Shown here piece after piece: positions 48,719 through 61,594 of a stretch of 64,000 bases of DNA. The position numbers and the translations under genes were made by a program. Every line of letters starts with the position of its first letter. Position 1 is the stretch's first letter. Source of the DNA: Sialis fuliginosa (taxonomy: Eukaryota > Arthropoda > Insecta > Megaloptera > Sialidae); assembly GCA_961205875.1 (NCBI GenBank), contig OY540817.1, forward strand, positions 20,433,001 to 20,497,000, written 5' to 3'. Under the pieces are notes generated by a model. That model ran no database searches and was not told the DNA's origin. It saw nothing but the letters and a program-made list of their open reading frames with translations.

Positions 48719-51089
48719 AAAAATTAAGTGAATTTATAAAATTTCTTATCTTGTCTCTTAGATATTCCCTTAATATAATAAGTTCTTTGAATAAGAAAAT
48801 AAAACAGCAAGTTTTAATTCTGCAGAAAATAAAGGTTTAATCACTAAAATTGACCCTTTTAAAACTAATTTTGAATTTGACGCCAAAACGCTCGCAGGTG
48901 TCATGGCGCATTTTTGACGTCACGCCTATGTAAACACTATAATAAATCCTTGTTCCATCGCTAATGTTTCTCGGTTTTACTTTTGGTAACACCAAACTGA
49001 GCAAATTGATAATTTAAAACCACAAAATAATTTATAAACAGTGCAGATATTAATCAAACAAAATAATGTTTACTTAGGCATGACGCCATCCACTCTGACT
49101 GGTGTTTTTTCAAACATGGCGGATTGCTGTATTTTGCGTTTTTATTTTAACAAAAATCATATTAATCTCGCTTTTAATATAAAAATATATACATTTTTTA
49201 GAATCTTTTTAACCTATTTCATTATTTAAAACCATAATTTCAGTGATACTTTGTTACTGGCATCATGCCTATTATGAATGTTTAAAACAAGATGAATGTA
49301 CTCGTAATAAAACTTTATCAAAGAATATATATAGTTAATATATGAGTAAATATACCTAACTTTATATTTGTTTGAAAGTAATTTAGTATTCCATAAATAT
49401 TTAATTAATCACAGCATTTAAATTGTAATTTCCAGGAATTAGCCAAACATTTCCCAGTAATTGGCAACAGTAGAAATTTCCGGTAATTTTCAGTTCTATT
49501 TACAATTAAAATTTAAAAAATCTTTATTAACAATATTTTACTGCATTATTTGACGAAACATTAAATATTGACTTTTGTAAGTACAAACGGGCAAAATAAA
49601 AAACCGCGAAACCCTTGTCTTACATTTTTTCTTTGGGTGAGTTGGTGACCTAAAATATTCAACATGCCCACCCAACACGCCTTTGTCGCGCACTAGTGTG
49701 TAAGAGGTCTTACAAATTTTGTATTCCATGGCTACTATTTTTTTATTTTATTCTGTGATTTTTATAAAAGATAGTTGTATGCTGTGACATCATGGAAACA
49801 AAACACGACTTGATAAAGATTTTTTTAATCTTTTGATCTTAAATATTAGGTTTTCATAAAATGTTAATAGGCACGAAGTTGAATAGAAAAATTATCCACT
49901 TGAAAACTGCATTGAAATCAGTTCAATAATTCCCTAGTCTATAAACCTCATACAGACGAACATTCATTTATATATATATGTATGTATGTAGATATAAACG
50001 TATGCACGCCACTGTTTTTGATATAACAATTTTTATGAACGAAAGATAAATAGGTATCTACTTATATCAATTTGTTTTTTGATTAAGCTTTTTTAACGTT
50101 TCAATAATTTGAGTAATGATTTTTTTGAGAGGACAGACAGATAAATATAGCTACAGGATTTTCCTTCATTTATATATTTATAAATCTTTATTAATAATTA
50201 CCTACATTAAAATCTATTTATAAACACATTCCTCCTTGTTAAAAATAATGTATTTCTATTCTAATATGTTTGTTGAACCCTGCTATGATCAGCTCGCTAT
50301 CACTAACTCAATTATTTAAGGTTATTGGCCTAATTGTGAATCATCGTATTTTTATCAATAAAACAAATATTTGATTTAAAAAAAAATTGTTTTTAATTTG
50401 TATGCATTTAATGGAATTTTTCCGTGTATTAAAAACTCTATTTTTAATATTTACTTACTCAAAAAAATACGTCCAATATTATTTTTTTAAATTAGTAAAA
50501 TATATGACCTATTCTTAAATAACATATAAAAATTTGTTTTAATGATCGAATAACCTTAATTTATGTCTCAGGATTAAATTAACAATATGACCATTATTCG
50601 TCTTTATTTTATAATTTTTTTAATCATAGATACCATATCTGTTTATTATTTTAACATTTGTATTAATAAAGATGTAAAAGATTTTTAATTGATTCGACGA
50701 TTGCATTAGTAAATATAATCAAATTAAAATAATAAATAATGAAGTCAGGAAAAATGTTTATTTAAATATGTTGACCTTTCAATACCTCATGTATTTGTTT
50801 TAATATCAATGAAATAATGTGCCATAGATCAAGGTTAAAATGAAGATTCTGAATTTATTAATGAATTATTTAAATCAATCTTTAAAAACAAAGAAGATAT
50901 ATAAACTTTTATAAATATTATAAAATTATATTATTATAAATATATATAAAAATAATATTTTATAAATATTATAAATTTAAAAATTGTTATTTTTGTATCT
51001 TCATAGACCAGCGTTTCTCAATATTTTAGTATTTGCGACCCAATTTTCAATCACAATTCTTATCGCGCAACTCAAACTTTTTAACCAAA

Positions 51090-51977
51090 TATCAAAAATA
51101 GCATTTACACTCTCAATTATAAAACTATAGTACCTCTATACGTCTTATTTTTTTGTATTTTAGTCGATATTTGTATATTCACTGCAGGAAATTTCACTAA
51201 AAAATTTCAAATTTTTTATTTCGTTAAAAGTATGTTCATTGTATAGAAAATGACGTGAAAAGTTGAACTGTTCAAACCGCAAGTCTGTATCTCAAACCGT
51301 TCTTGAGATATAGCCTCTCAAAGTTTCAGTTTTTTCAAAATTTTAAAGAAAAATGGCCATAACTTTTGAACGCGTGGTCGGAATTGATTTTAGTTGACGG
51401 ATTTGGAATCAGCGTGTCAAAATCTATATAATGACATGTACAATACCTTAAAACTCGAGAAAAAAAATTTCGTGAAAAATCGAAAAAATTCAAAGGGGTA
51501 TATCTTAAAAAAATGTCGATTTTTGACCAAAATTTTTTTGTCGAATTTTAAAGTATTATACATGTCATTATATAGATTCTGACACGCTGATTTCAAATCC
51601 GTCAACTAAAATCAATTCCGACCACCCGTTCAAAAGTTATAGCCTTTTTTCTCCAAAAATTTGAAAAAACTAAAACTTTGAGAGGCTATATCTCGAGAAC
51701 GGTTTGAGATACAGACCTGCGGTTTGAACAGTTCAACTTTTCACGTCATTTTCTATACAATAAACATACTTTTAACGAAATCAAAAATTCGAAATTTTTT
51801 AGTGAAATTTCCTTACTCGTCATACAAATATCGACTAAAATAATTTAGTTACTATATAAATATATAAGAATTTATTTTAAAAAGTAAAAGCTGAACTTAA
51901 GGTGTTTCGTAACTAGTTTTTTTTGTTAATAGGAGGGGGAGGATTGACAAAATATTATTAAAAACGCCTCGCCACTG
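51090..51977. mobile_element. Family A hairpin element, copy 3
   Basis: Same orientation as the 20835 copy, with the right terminus CCTCGCCACTG at 51967-51977. The left outer part is missing. It is replaced at about 51005-51090 by unrelated sequence that begins CAGCGTTTCTCAA, itself like another hAT terminus. Lies in intron 1. Confidence 0.75.
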
Positions 51978-52416
51978 ATATCATGGCATACATAAAAACT
52001 GTTACAAGTTTATTCCAATTTTGTCTGAGCTCTGCTACAATTAGAAAATCTATTTTAGCATAAATTCTATTACACAAGTCCTAGACGTATATTTATTTTA
52101 ATCACCTACCCAACAATTCGCTGAAAATTCAATACCAACGTTTAATAGATAAGTTTTTATTATCTTGTAACACGCGAATCCTAACAACTAACTGCATAAC
52201 AAAATATTCGTTTTTGTTGGCGGTTTGATGCTATATTCATGATGCACTTAAATGTTTCCTGTTTTTGTTTTTTATATCGTGTGTATTTTGTTTTTGTTTT
52301 TGTTTTTTTCATGTTGTTTTGGTTGTAAATAATCAATAATTGATTCAAGTGGTCAGTATAAATGAATGTTATTGTTTTGTTGTTATGTCTGGAGGTGTTT
52401 TTGATAAAAAAATATA

Positions 52417-52660
52417 TAAGGTACTGGCACCAGTCTTGGATATGACCCCAGTAATGGCTATTTTTTAATTAAATGTACTGAATTAGAAATATTTGTTGAT
52501 ATTTGATTACATACTACCATTTCTGAATATTAATCTATATATATACATTTAACTGTCTTACACCGTGATTTGATGGTTTACATTGTTTCAAATTTGACGA
52601 TTCTTTCTTTTATATATTTTGTGTTGTAGTACTTATCATTTTGTAATTATTAGCAAGTTG
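52417..52660 (+). mobile_element. Family D MITE, truncated
   Basis: Left end and first block present, then a deletion to the GTTTCAAATTTGACG block, ending at TTAGCAAGTTGG. In intron 1. Confidence 0.7.
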
Positions 52661-53787
52661 GTATTACTGATTCATGATTTTAAGGACGTCCTTTTGTAGA
52701 GAATAAAACTATTATCTAATAATGCCAGTTGGCTGGGGTATTCTTTTTTCGATAGCTTTAATTGATATTTATAGAATATTGACGTTAAAATGCTGATTTA
52801 TGTAAAAAAAAGAAAAATTTCTAATGTTTATAAGTTTTAACTTACTCTAACCTCTCTAGACTATTTTTATATTAAATTTCCCATAACATATTTTTATAAA
52901 AACAATAGTTTAGTTGTGAAAGAATATCTGTAATGTTTTTTTTTTTTTGAAAAGTGCCTTTTTACTGTTTCTCTCGGTATATTTTTTAAAATTTCCGGTT
53001 CTATTAATCGGATTACAAAAATAAAAAAAAATAGTAACCTAAAAAAAGTGTGTTTTTTTTAATAACTAAATAATGTTAAATAGATTATAATAATACTTTG
53101 GAAGAAGATACTTCTTTCATAAATAAGTGTGTTTTTAAACAGATAAAAAATACATTAAAAAAAATATTGACTCAATGATAATGATAACATAAGGGTAACT
53201 TATGCGGAAGTGCGAAATTTTTTTTAATACATACATTTTTTTATGTACTTTACAATAGTGTTAAAGAAAATATCTATAAAAGTTTTTAAGAATCTTAATT
53301 TTTTGCGCTTCTTTTTATAATTTGTTATTTTTTGCTCATTATTATTGATTTTAACGTACACAATATACAATTTTTTTCTCAGTATATTTTGTTAGTGATG
53401 CGTAGAACAATTTAATTTTTTTTTTAATTTCATTAACAAATTACTGAAAAATAATCATTTTTCGATTTTTTTATATTTCACTGAATTAAAATTTTACAAA
53501 TTAAAAATTTCCCATTTTCAATATGGAATTTTTTTAAAAAATAAATAGATTATGACTTCATGTAAACAAATCACAAATTACACAAAAATAATTTATCCTC
53601 AGGTTCTAGAATTCTCATAAATAACATATTAGTTATTGCTTTCAATTTTTACACTCACATTTCTTTTCATGAAAAAATAAACAAAACATCTATAAAATCA
53701 AAATAAAGACATCAAACAGTAAAAAAATCTTTCAAAAAACACATATCATATATCAAAGACATAAAATTTTAACATCTTCCTTTAACA

Positions 53788-54609
53788 CAGTGGTTCTTAA
53801 ACTAGGGTCCGTGAAACATGTTTGGCATAAATTAAACAGGGGTTATTTTAAGAAAATTTTTGCAACTGCAACACCTTTTTTTGTTGTTTTTTTGCTCTAA
53901 ACTTTGTACATTTCTCTCTTACAAATTATAGTGACTTTTTTTTTGCTTTACACTTATGTCCGGTATCATAAAGGACCTAACAAATTTGTTAGCTAGCAAG
54001 CACTTTCAACTGAGATATCAAACTTATATGACAGTTCTTTTGGAGTTTGTTGATGACTTTGAAAAGTTTCGCGCACGCGTTGTAGGTAAATACAAACGGT
54101 ATTAAAACAGTGGTAATGTTATGAAATTTATTTTGTACGGTCAAAGATGCCAACTGTGTTACAATTAGTTGAAGTATCACTGCTCTAAATTCCATAACTA
54201 ATCCATAGATACTAGTACAGAATTAATACCCCATTTGAATGTAATTGCTAGCTAACAAATTTTGTTAGGTCCTTTATAATACCGGATATTACACTTTTTT
54301 ATATTTTTATTTCTATATACTTGCAATTTTTCAACTACATAAATTAGCTTTTACAACTGCAGTTTTCATTTTTGGAACTGCAGAAACAAACTACACACTA
54401 AAATAACCCCAGAAATTAAAGTACTTTATATTTTATTTTTAAAAATTTATATTATTTATATTTTATTTATATTTATACTTTATATTAATATTCACCAGTG
54501 ATAAATTAGTATCTTACGACCTTTTTTATTTTTCTATCCGCGCGAGGGGTCCCTGAAAAATGATTGTCCAAAAGGAGGTCCATAGACCATATAAGTTTCA
54601 GAACCGCTG
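53788..54609 (-). mobile_element. hAT-type MITE interrupted by family B
   Basis: Ends CAGTGGTTCTTAAACTAGGG and ...TTTCAGAACCGCTG match, in reverse, the 394-bp element at 4853-5246 (GGGTCCGTGAAAC and GGGACC blocks). The family B element at 53957-54288 splits it. No clear 8-bp duplication is visible at its edges. Confidence 0.65.
53957..54288 (+). mobile_element. Family B MITE (332 bp, TTA duplication) nested in a hAT MITE
   Basis: Termini TGTCCGGTATCATAAAGG and ...ACCGGATA, flanked by TTA at 53954-53956 and 54289-54291. It sits inside the hAT element at 53788-54609, so it arrived later. Confidence 0.75.
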
Positions 54610-54742
54610 ACTGTCTTTAATAGCATCCATGCATGAAGATTTTTTTAGCTTTGCATGAAAAGTTTTTTTTATTTTTACAAACAAGTGGACCTCAAAAGTA
54701 GGTGCTGAGATACCCTCTTCAATTCAATATTATAAAAACGTA

Positions 54743-55144
54743 TAAGGTACTGGCACCAGTCTTGGATATGACTCCATTAATGACTATTTTTAAATTAAAT
54801 GTACTGAATTAAAAATATTTGTTGATATTTGATTACTACCATTTCTGAATGGACATTTAAACTAATTATTTCAAATTCGACGATTCTTTCTTTTATATCT
54901 TTTGTGTCGTAGTACTTATCATTAGCAAGTGTCCATCACTGCGTGCTCATTACTGGTTTTACTTTATCCATTACTGGAGAAAAAACATAAGCAAACTATA
55001 TTTGCGGACTTTAATAATTAAATTAATTAAATAAAGAGTTACTTGTTTTATTAGTAACATGAGTTCATGAGAATTACAAAAAAGAATCCCGACAATCACA
55101 AAAACAGTAAACTTTGCTCTTATAACAGCCATAACTGGCGCCAG
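54743..55144 (+). mobile_element. Family D MITE with internal deletion
   Basis: Starts TAAGGTACTGGCACCAG and ends CATAACTGGCGCCAGTG. In intron 1. Confidence 0.7.
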
Positions 55145-55189
55145 TGTTGTTTTGTCGGTTTTCAAAAACAGGGAAAATGTATATTTCCC

Positions 55190-55504
55190 CCTCTACTCCC
55201 AAACGTAGATGTTTTTTTATGTCGAAGTGAATTTTTGATTTATATTAATAGTATGAATGTGACATTTTCATTTAAAAACTTATTTGACAGTTATAACTTC
55301 CGTCCAAAGGTGGAGAAAGATATTACATCTACTACAAAGAAAATATGTTATTTACAAAATCATCGATATGTGGAGTTATTCGTACTGGCTTCTGAACAAC
55401 TCAATGATAGATTTTTTTTATTATACATCTTGTCAAATGCGAGTCGAGCCTCGCGTATTAGTGTTCCGTACCATATAGTTTTTCAATTTATTCGATTATG
55501 TTAA
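55190..55504 (+). other. Open frame of unclear status in intron 1
   Basis: The downstream 100 or so codons of a 145-codon frame read less like repeat DNA than their surroundings (NHRYVELFVLASEQL). The RYVEL-hydrophobic pattern faintly recalls the start of ADAM-type metalloprotease domains, but no zinc motif follows. Its upstream part runs through a family D copy and is not coding. Most likely chance or a remnant. Confidence 0.15.
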
Positions 55505-55687
55505 TTTACTATATTAAATAGTTCATCTGTAAGAAAACAGATGGATACAAATGTACTTAATGTTTTTATAAGAATTTTGAATTATTTAAAAAAAAATAAT
55601 ACGTAAGTGCGGAAAATTTGTTAAACGAAGATTTTAATAAGAAAATGACGTTTGCATATTTAAATTAATTAAATTTGATACCCCACT

Positions 55688-56015
55688 AACCAGGATTGAA
55701 TAAAAACATTTTTTGGTAAGCCTTTAGTTACAAAATTTCAAATATTTCCAAAACCCTTAATCCGATTAGAACCAAAATCAATAGGTCTAGAGTACTAACT
55801 GTGATAAACATTTTTTCCAAAAATAATTCAGATCGGTGCATTTTTACAGTAGTTATCGTGAACGAAAGAAAATTCTACATCCAGACACACGCACAGCCGC
55901 CATGCGGAAATTAACTTTACTTTACGTTTTGAAGATAGTACAATCAGAATCTCGGGCATGATTTTTCGATGGTATTACAATACTTTTATCTCCTTCGGAA
56001 CATGGGGGTAAAAAT
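55688..56015 (-). mobile_element. Family HL, L half
   Basis: Matches 13593-13920 (ATCCGATTAG, AGACACACGCACAGCCGCC, ATTTTTCGATGGTATTACAA). It ends about 190 bases before exon 2 of the E93-like gene. Confidence 0.6.
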
Positions 56016-56208
56016 ATAACTTTTTTGGTCCATTGAAGATTTGTTTATAAAAAGAATAAAAACATTTTTCGATTTGTAAATTTATTTCCTGGTGTCGGCA
56101 CCTTAAAAACTTTGAGATCCACTGCTTTAATCCATTTAACAAAACCATATGTTAATATTTAATCATTGTGTAAACAGAAATTATATATGGTGATATTTTG
56201 CCCGGCAG

Positions 56209-56262
56209 TCAGAAGAACTATACGAGCCCGTGGCGATGGACGACAGTGACAGTGAATGGCGA
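56209..56262 (+). CDS. E93: E93/Mblk-1-like gene, coding exon 2 (54 nt)
   Basis: A short GC-rich island in AT-rich DNA begins right after an acceptor AG at 56207-56208 and ends before a donor GT at 56263-56264. Joined to exon 1, whose last codon lacks one base, it reads without a stop as NQKNYTSPWRWTTVTVNG followed by two bases (GA) of the next codon. Length is a multiple of three, so phase 2 is kept. The tract LWHPLFG from exon 1 followed by QK-Y--PW-WTTVTV-GE resembles what I remember of insect E93/Mblk-1 proteins. The polypyrimidine tract before the acceptor is weak (ATTTTGCCCGGCAG). The exon rests on phase, composition and remembered family similarity; a transcript would settle it. Confidence 0.7.
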
Positions 56263-58977
56263 GTAAACGCTACATCGTGCTTCTATCTCTCTCCGCCAAT
56301 GGCCACCGACTACGCTTGTACGTTGAGTAATAACTATAATGTTTTTTAAGTCAAGTAACTTTTTACATTGGAAATAAAAATGATTTTTATTTGGATATTT
56401 TTAAGGGTGAGGCTTTTCTGAAATGTATAAATATGACAATATTAAAACACAGTTAAAAATATTTTCGGGTTGTCATTTCAATATTTTCATTTTTGAAAAA
56501 AAAATGTATTATTGTAAATCAAAAAGGATTTTATAAAAGCTATCAACCTGAATACATCAATTTATAAATGTTAAAATCAATTTCATTAATTGTTGTAAAT
56601 TAAAAATTATAAATAAATAAAACACTGTTCAAATTTAAATTTATGGATAAATAACTGAAAATTGTATCAATAATATTAAATAAAATGTATCATATTTTAG
56701 TGAGAAATATTTTTCTAATAATCATATAAAATATCAAGCTTCCAGGCTTCCACGGTGACCTAGATATTAGTCTGGACTTCTGGGTATAATCCACATCTAT
56801 CTGGTCGTTTTCTCGGCTAATGTAATATACATATAGAATAAAGTCGGTATATATGGAACACCATTCTTGTTTTAGGTAATAAAACTCTGGTTTATTATTT
56901 AAAATCAGCCCTTATCATTTCATTCGAAAGAGAATTTAATCTTTTAACGAGATCGACCAGGCAAAAATAGAATTCTTAAATGAAAAACAGAAAATTAGCC
57001 CCTTACCATAATATACGATGTGGTTTTAAAACATTTTTTTTTTAAATTAGTCCAGTCATTAGAAGATTTGAGCTAGAAAAAATGTAGATTTTGATGTATA
57101 GAACATGGCGATAACTTCATCCCTCCCCCCTCCTTCGAAGAGTGGTGTATAACTTTCTAGGGGTTTACAAAACTGTCTAAAATCAGCTATTTGGGAATAA
57201 CACTGGGGCTATCAGTTTTAAGATAAAATAAGTTTTATAAATCTTAAAGCTGATAAAATTTCGAACAAAATGGTGTTTTTAAAAATTATGTATCATTGAA
57301 ATAGAGCCCGCGAAAAAATCATTAAGTTTGGAAACCATGCCTAAAATGTAAGATTAATAGAGAAAACAGTGCCCTAATGTCGAAATCTCGAAAAATGTTT
57401 GAGTAAGTAAGTCGAAGGTGTAAGCTTAAATATATGTATATCAATTTTGTGTTTATAAAATTTAAAATAGAGCAGCAAAAAGAGGTGCCCTTTCCATATT
57501 ACCATTTTGTTCCATATATATTATACCAACTTTACTCTAGTCTTTGAAAGAGATCCTTGAAGATGTCCACAGCCCGAGAAAATTACCAAATCTACGCGGG
57601 TGTACCCAGAAGCCAAGATTCATATCACTAGTTTACGCATATAAAAATATTTTTAATTGTGTAATCATGCTATCAATTCAAAATTCATTTCGTATGAAAA
57701 TTAGTACAAAATTTTTAGAAATCAGTAGTTTAATAAAAATGTATACGATTGAAGAAAAATTAAAATGGGATACACAAAAGTAGGGTTATATGTTAAAAAA
57801 TATAAATTTTTTCGGTAGGTACGAAAATTTAATTGTTTAGTAGTTTTTGATAGTGGATAATTTAAAAATATATGTATGTTTTGACTTTTTGATTATCAAA
57901 TAAGATAAAGTGGTGGAAACGTTTATTTTTCGACTGAATATAAGGTTTTTATTTTATATACAAATAGGAATTGTAAAAGTTATAGATATCTAAAAATCTT
58001 GACTTTTTTGTTAATTTTGTATATCTAAAATTAAAATAATTTTAAGAATAATTTAATATTTAAAATATTCTAGTCTTAATTATAATTAGTTAAATTTCAA
58101 TAGTATTAATAATTTAATTCGGATTTAATTAACAATGTGTCTATCAGAGCAGGTTTTAATAAACATAGCTCTGTAAAAAAAACCTTATATTAAAATTTCA
58201 CTTCTTTATTTACTTTGATAATCATTTAATTATTAACTAGTAAATCAAGTGAGAAAAAGATGAACAAATGTTGTAAAATGATAAAAATGCAACATACAAC
58301 TATGTGTATATAAATATCTTTTTTTTAAATATAATATTTAAAAAAAAATTCCTTGGTAGTTATGTATGTATGTATATTTAAAATATAAATAGTTTATTTA
58401 GTTACGTTGATTTTTATAAATATATTTAATTGTTTGACAATTGTTTAAAACATAATACATGTTTTTAATGTACTTTTCGACATGTATCTATTATTTTTAA
58501 TATCTGTGCCATTTGTGCAATATACAAATTATTTCGTGTAAAAGAATTTTTATTTATTTCTGTACCTTCCATTAATTTTACATTATGTTAGTTTTCCGAT
58601 AAAATAAATTAATAAGATATTGGTTATAACCATTAGTCCAGACACACATAGATTTATCCTTAAGACCAAATTGGGTGTGACGATTTTTTTTCTTGATTTT
58701 CGAGACAAGTCTATATAAAATAAAAATATATATGATTTTTTTTTTCAAGAGGTACGCTTTGATCCCAAAAAACAAACAAAATACAGTAAAATTTACAAAT
58801 TTTTTGTTTTGTATAATTTAAGATGCAAAGAAAAACATAAAAAGAGTGAAAAAGATTATATTTACGAAAAACAATCCTAAAATAAAACGGCCACTGGATT
58901 CGTTATAATTTCCATTGAAAGTACTAATTAAAAACTACATTCTAGATTTATTTTGAATCGATAGTTTAGAAATTAGA

Positions 58978-59225
58978 AGGGGGGGGGGGCGCTCTGATAA
59001 CCACACTGAAAAGCAACATTTGACATTTTTTGTTGCATTTTAAGAGACCTAATAAATTTTTTTTTATATACTTTTCAGTCATTGGAAAGGGGGTCAAAAA
59101 ATGATTTTTTTCAAAAATCTTAACGTTTATGTATTTGGATTATCAATCTTCGTCCGTATATCTTAATCGGTATAACATTTATATAGACAGACAGACGGAC
59201 GGACAGAACAAAACTGTAAAGGTTC
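58978..59225 (+). mobile_element. Retroposon-like repeat with GACA/GACG tail
   Basis: Resembles 16540-16830: both have CATTGG/CAATGGGG before AAAAAATTGAG-like sequence, ATCAATCT(T/A)CGTCCGTAT and a CAGACAGACGGACAGAAC tail. Preceded by a poly-G run. Confidence 0.45.
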
Positions 59226-59642
59226 TTAGTTTTCTACAGTAGTTCAAAAATAAATATTATGAAATAAATTATTTTATCTATTAGTAACTTCGAAAGTATT
59301 AATTATAACAAATCATTAGCGAATTACATTCACTATATTGAAAAACAAATTAGTAATGTCTAAAATAACACCTGACAATTCATACAGATATGAATTTTAA
59401 TGAACAAGAATAGCTGGGTACCTACAAACTTTCAATTCTCATATTAACTGTAATAGTATTACATCAAATACAATAATGAAACCTATTGCGAGATAAATTA
59501 GAATTGAAATTATTATTTACGCTCTTATTTTAAAGAATAATAAAACATAGGTTATTAAAATTGCGAAATTATATTTGATTTATATCAATGATGCCCACTG
59601 TAACGTGTGACAAAACGTTGGTCGAATAAGGCGACTGTAACT

Positions 59643-59986
59643 TATACTTTGTTTTTTCTCCAGTAATGGACAAAGTAAAACCAGTGATGGACACTTGATA
59701 ATGATTATAAAATGATAAGTACTACGACACAAAAGTTATAAAATAAAGAATCGTAAAATTTGAAACAATGTAAAGCAGTTTCTATGATAATATAATAATT
59801 AATAAATAGATTACACTAATACTTACTTTAAATGTCTACCATTTTGACACCCATTTCATCAAATTATGCTGTTTTAATGGCAGTATGTAATCAAATATCA
59901 ACAAATATTTCTAATTTAGTATAATACATTTAATTAAACAAGTGTCCAACACTGTGGTATTGTCTAAGACTGGTGCCAGTACTTTA
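59643..59986 (-). mobile_element. Family D MITE, truncated
   Basis: Begins at the TTTTTTCTCCAGTAATGG block and ends GACTGGTGCCAGTACTTTA. Short fragments of the same family lie at 23274-23341 and 33185-33280. Confidence 0.65.
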
Positions 59987-60362
59987 GTAATAAATTATCA
60001 TTATCTCATGTTATTTAAATGAAAAATGGACCCCCCCCCCCTTGAGACACCTCTTACAATTGAGGTATAGGATATTTCTTACGTGAGGATTTTTTTTAAC
60101 GATAGCGAATGTATTTCTAATAAAAAATTAATAAAATCCCATAAAGGAACAAGTAGGTACGTTGTTATATTAATAATAGTTCCTTAGTACGTCCCTGTAT
60201 TGTTTTCATGTAGTTATTTCAAACTTGAACAATACTGGAATGCCTTTCTTGATTGAAATTCAAGCTTCCTTTAAGAAACTTTCAAAGTTAAGAAAACTTA
60301 CGACAAAGGTATTGTTAATTTATAAATTTGTTTTAAAACTATAAATAGGTGTTATTGACATA

Positions 60363-60545
60363 AACGAAATCAAAAATTCGAAATTTCCTGCAGAGAACTT
60401 CAACACGTCATACAAATATCGACTAAAATACTAGAAAATAAGACGTAGAATCATTTAGTTACTATATAAATATGATAAGAATTTATTTAAAAAAGTAAAA
60501 GCTTGAACTTAAGGTGTTTCATAACTAGTTTTTTTTATTAATACT
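60363..60545. mobile_element. Family A fragment
   Basis: Contains only the right outer part of family A (CATACAAATATCGACTAAAATA onwards in pieces, then AAGTAAAAGCTTGAACTTAAGG), matching 51800-51930. No hairpin core or terminus. Confidence 0.6.
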
Positions 60546-61029
60546 ATAATGTACCTAACCCCTTAAATTAACAAAAATAAAAAAACCGCATTGAAACATA
60601 CGGTATAAAAATAAAGTCCACATTGATATTGTGTTAAGAAATACGGCGGTGCATTGCTGATGCCTTTCTCAATAAGTCACACAAAAATAGAACTGCGTTG
60701 CTGTAAATTGGGTCGGTGTAAAGTTCTAGAAGTTCGCGCCCGTCTCCCGCTCCGGTATTGATTTTGTGTAAACTCCGCGCCTGGAAACTGTGCACTTCTC
60801 TCTACTCGACCATCCTGCCGTCATGTCGGTATGAGGCAAAATCAGTGGCGTGCATTCAATGTTACGGATGTGCCCAAATATCAGTCCAAAATTCAAAATA
60901 TTCACACAGGTAGAAAAGTGACTTGGGCTAAGAAAATCTTGTTTTATATATAACGAAAACAATATTATATTATTATAGGAATGTATTCTTATTCCAAGTT
61001 TGTTTTCGTCTGACAATATTGTTTTAACT

Positions 61030-61405
61030 TACACACGATTTTGATAAAAAAGATTCTATAAAATTTTCTCGTAACATGTGTCGTTCTTGAGATATCTTGA
61101 AAAAATAAATATTTTGGGGTGTCACCCCTCCCCCTTACACACGATTTTGATGATTTTGAAATGGGACCGTCCTCAAACCAGACCCAACCATCCGACCAAG
61201 TTTCAATAATATCGGTTCATGAGTTATGCGTGTGACAAGGATTCAGGGGACAGACGGACAGACAGACAGACACGGAACGAAAAGTGTTTGCCTTGACGTG
61301 AAACGGATAAATCAATTTAAAATTTTGAAATCGGTGAACATTTTTTTTGTCTCAATCTGAAACGATCACATAGCTTCTCGTATCTTCGATATTGCGAGGA
61401 AGCAA
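61030..61405 (-). mobile_element. Family I element, partial
   Basis: Reverse copy with GTGTCACCCCTCCCCC, a GACAGACAGACAGACA run and the end TATCTTCGATATTGCGAGG. A further fragment lies at 30540-30740. Confidence 0.55.
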
Positions 61406-61594
61406 AACTCGACTTGATTTTAAACATATTCTAAACAGTTTTCAAACAATTTAATAAGATATTGGCTGCTATAATTTTGTATAATAAGTAAATAACGAAA
61501 AAAAAGAAAAACTAAATATTTCGTTCCCTGTCACAGATAAATGGTTTTCCTAGTCTCAATCGATCAAAAATACCCAAACTCTTATTTCGTATTA

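Larger units (their letters stand above)
43531..56208 (+). other. Intron 1 of the E93-like gene
   Basis: This GT...AG interval of 12,678 bases separates the two coding exons. It is very AT-rich and contains copies of repeat families A, B and D and a hAT MITE, all listed separately. Otherwise 43535-45340, 47770-48600 and 49000-50990 show only long A/T-rich sequence with no open frame that looks coding. The donor creates an in-frame TGA immediately (AAG TGA), so retention would truncate the protein after LWHPLFGK. Confidence 0.65.

Noticed and set aside
60726..61016. 96-codon minus-strand frame in a modestly GC-rich patch
   Set aside because: No domain, no convincing splice sites, and it borders repeat DNA.
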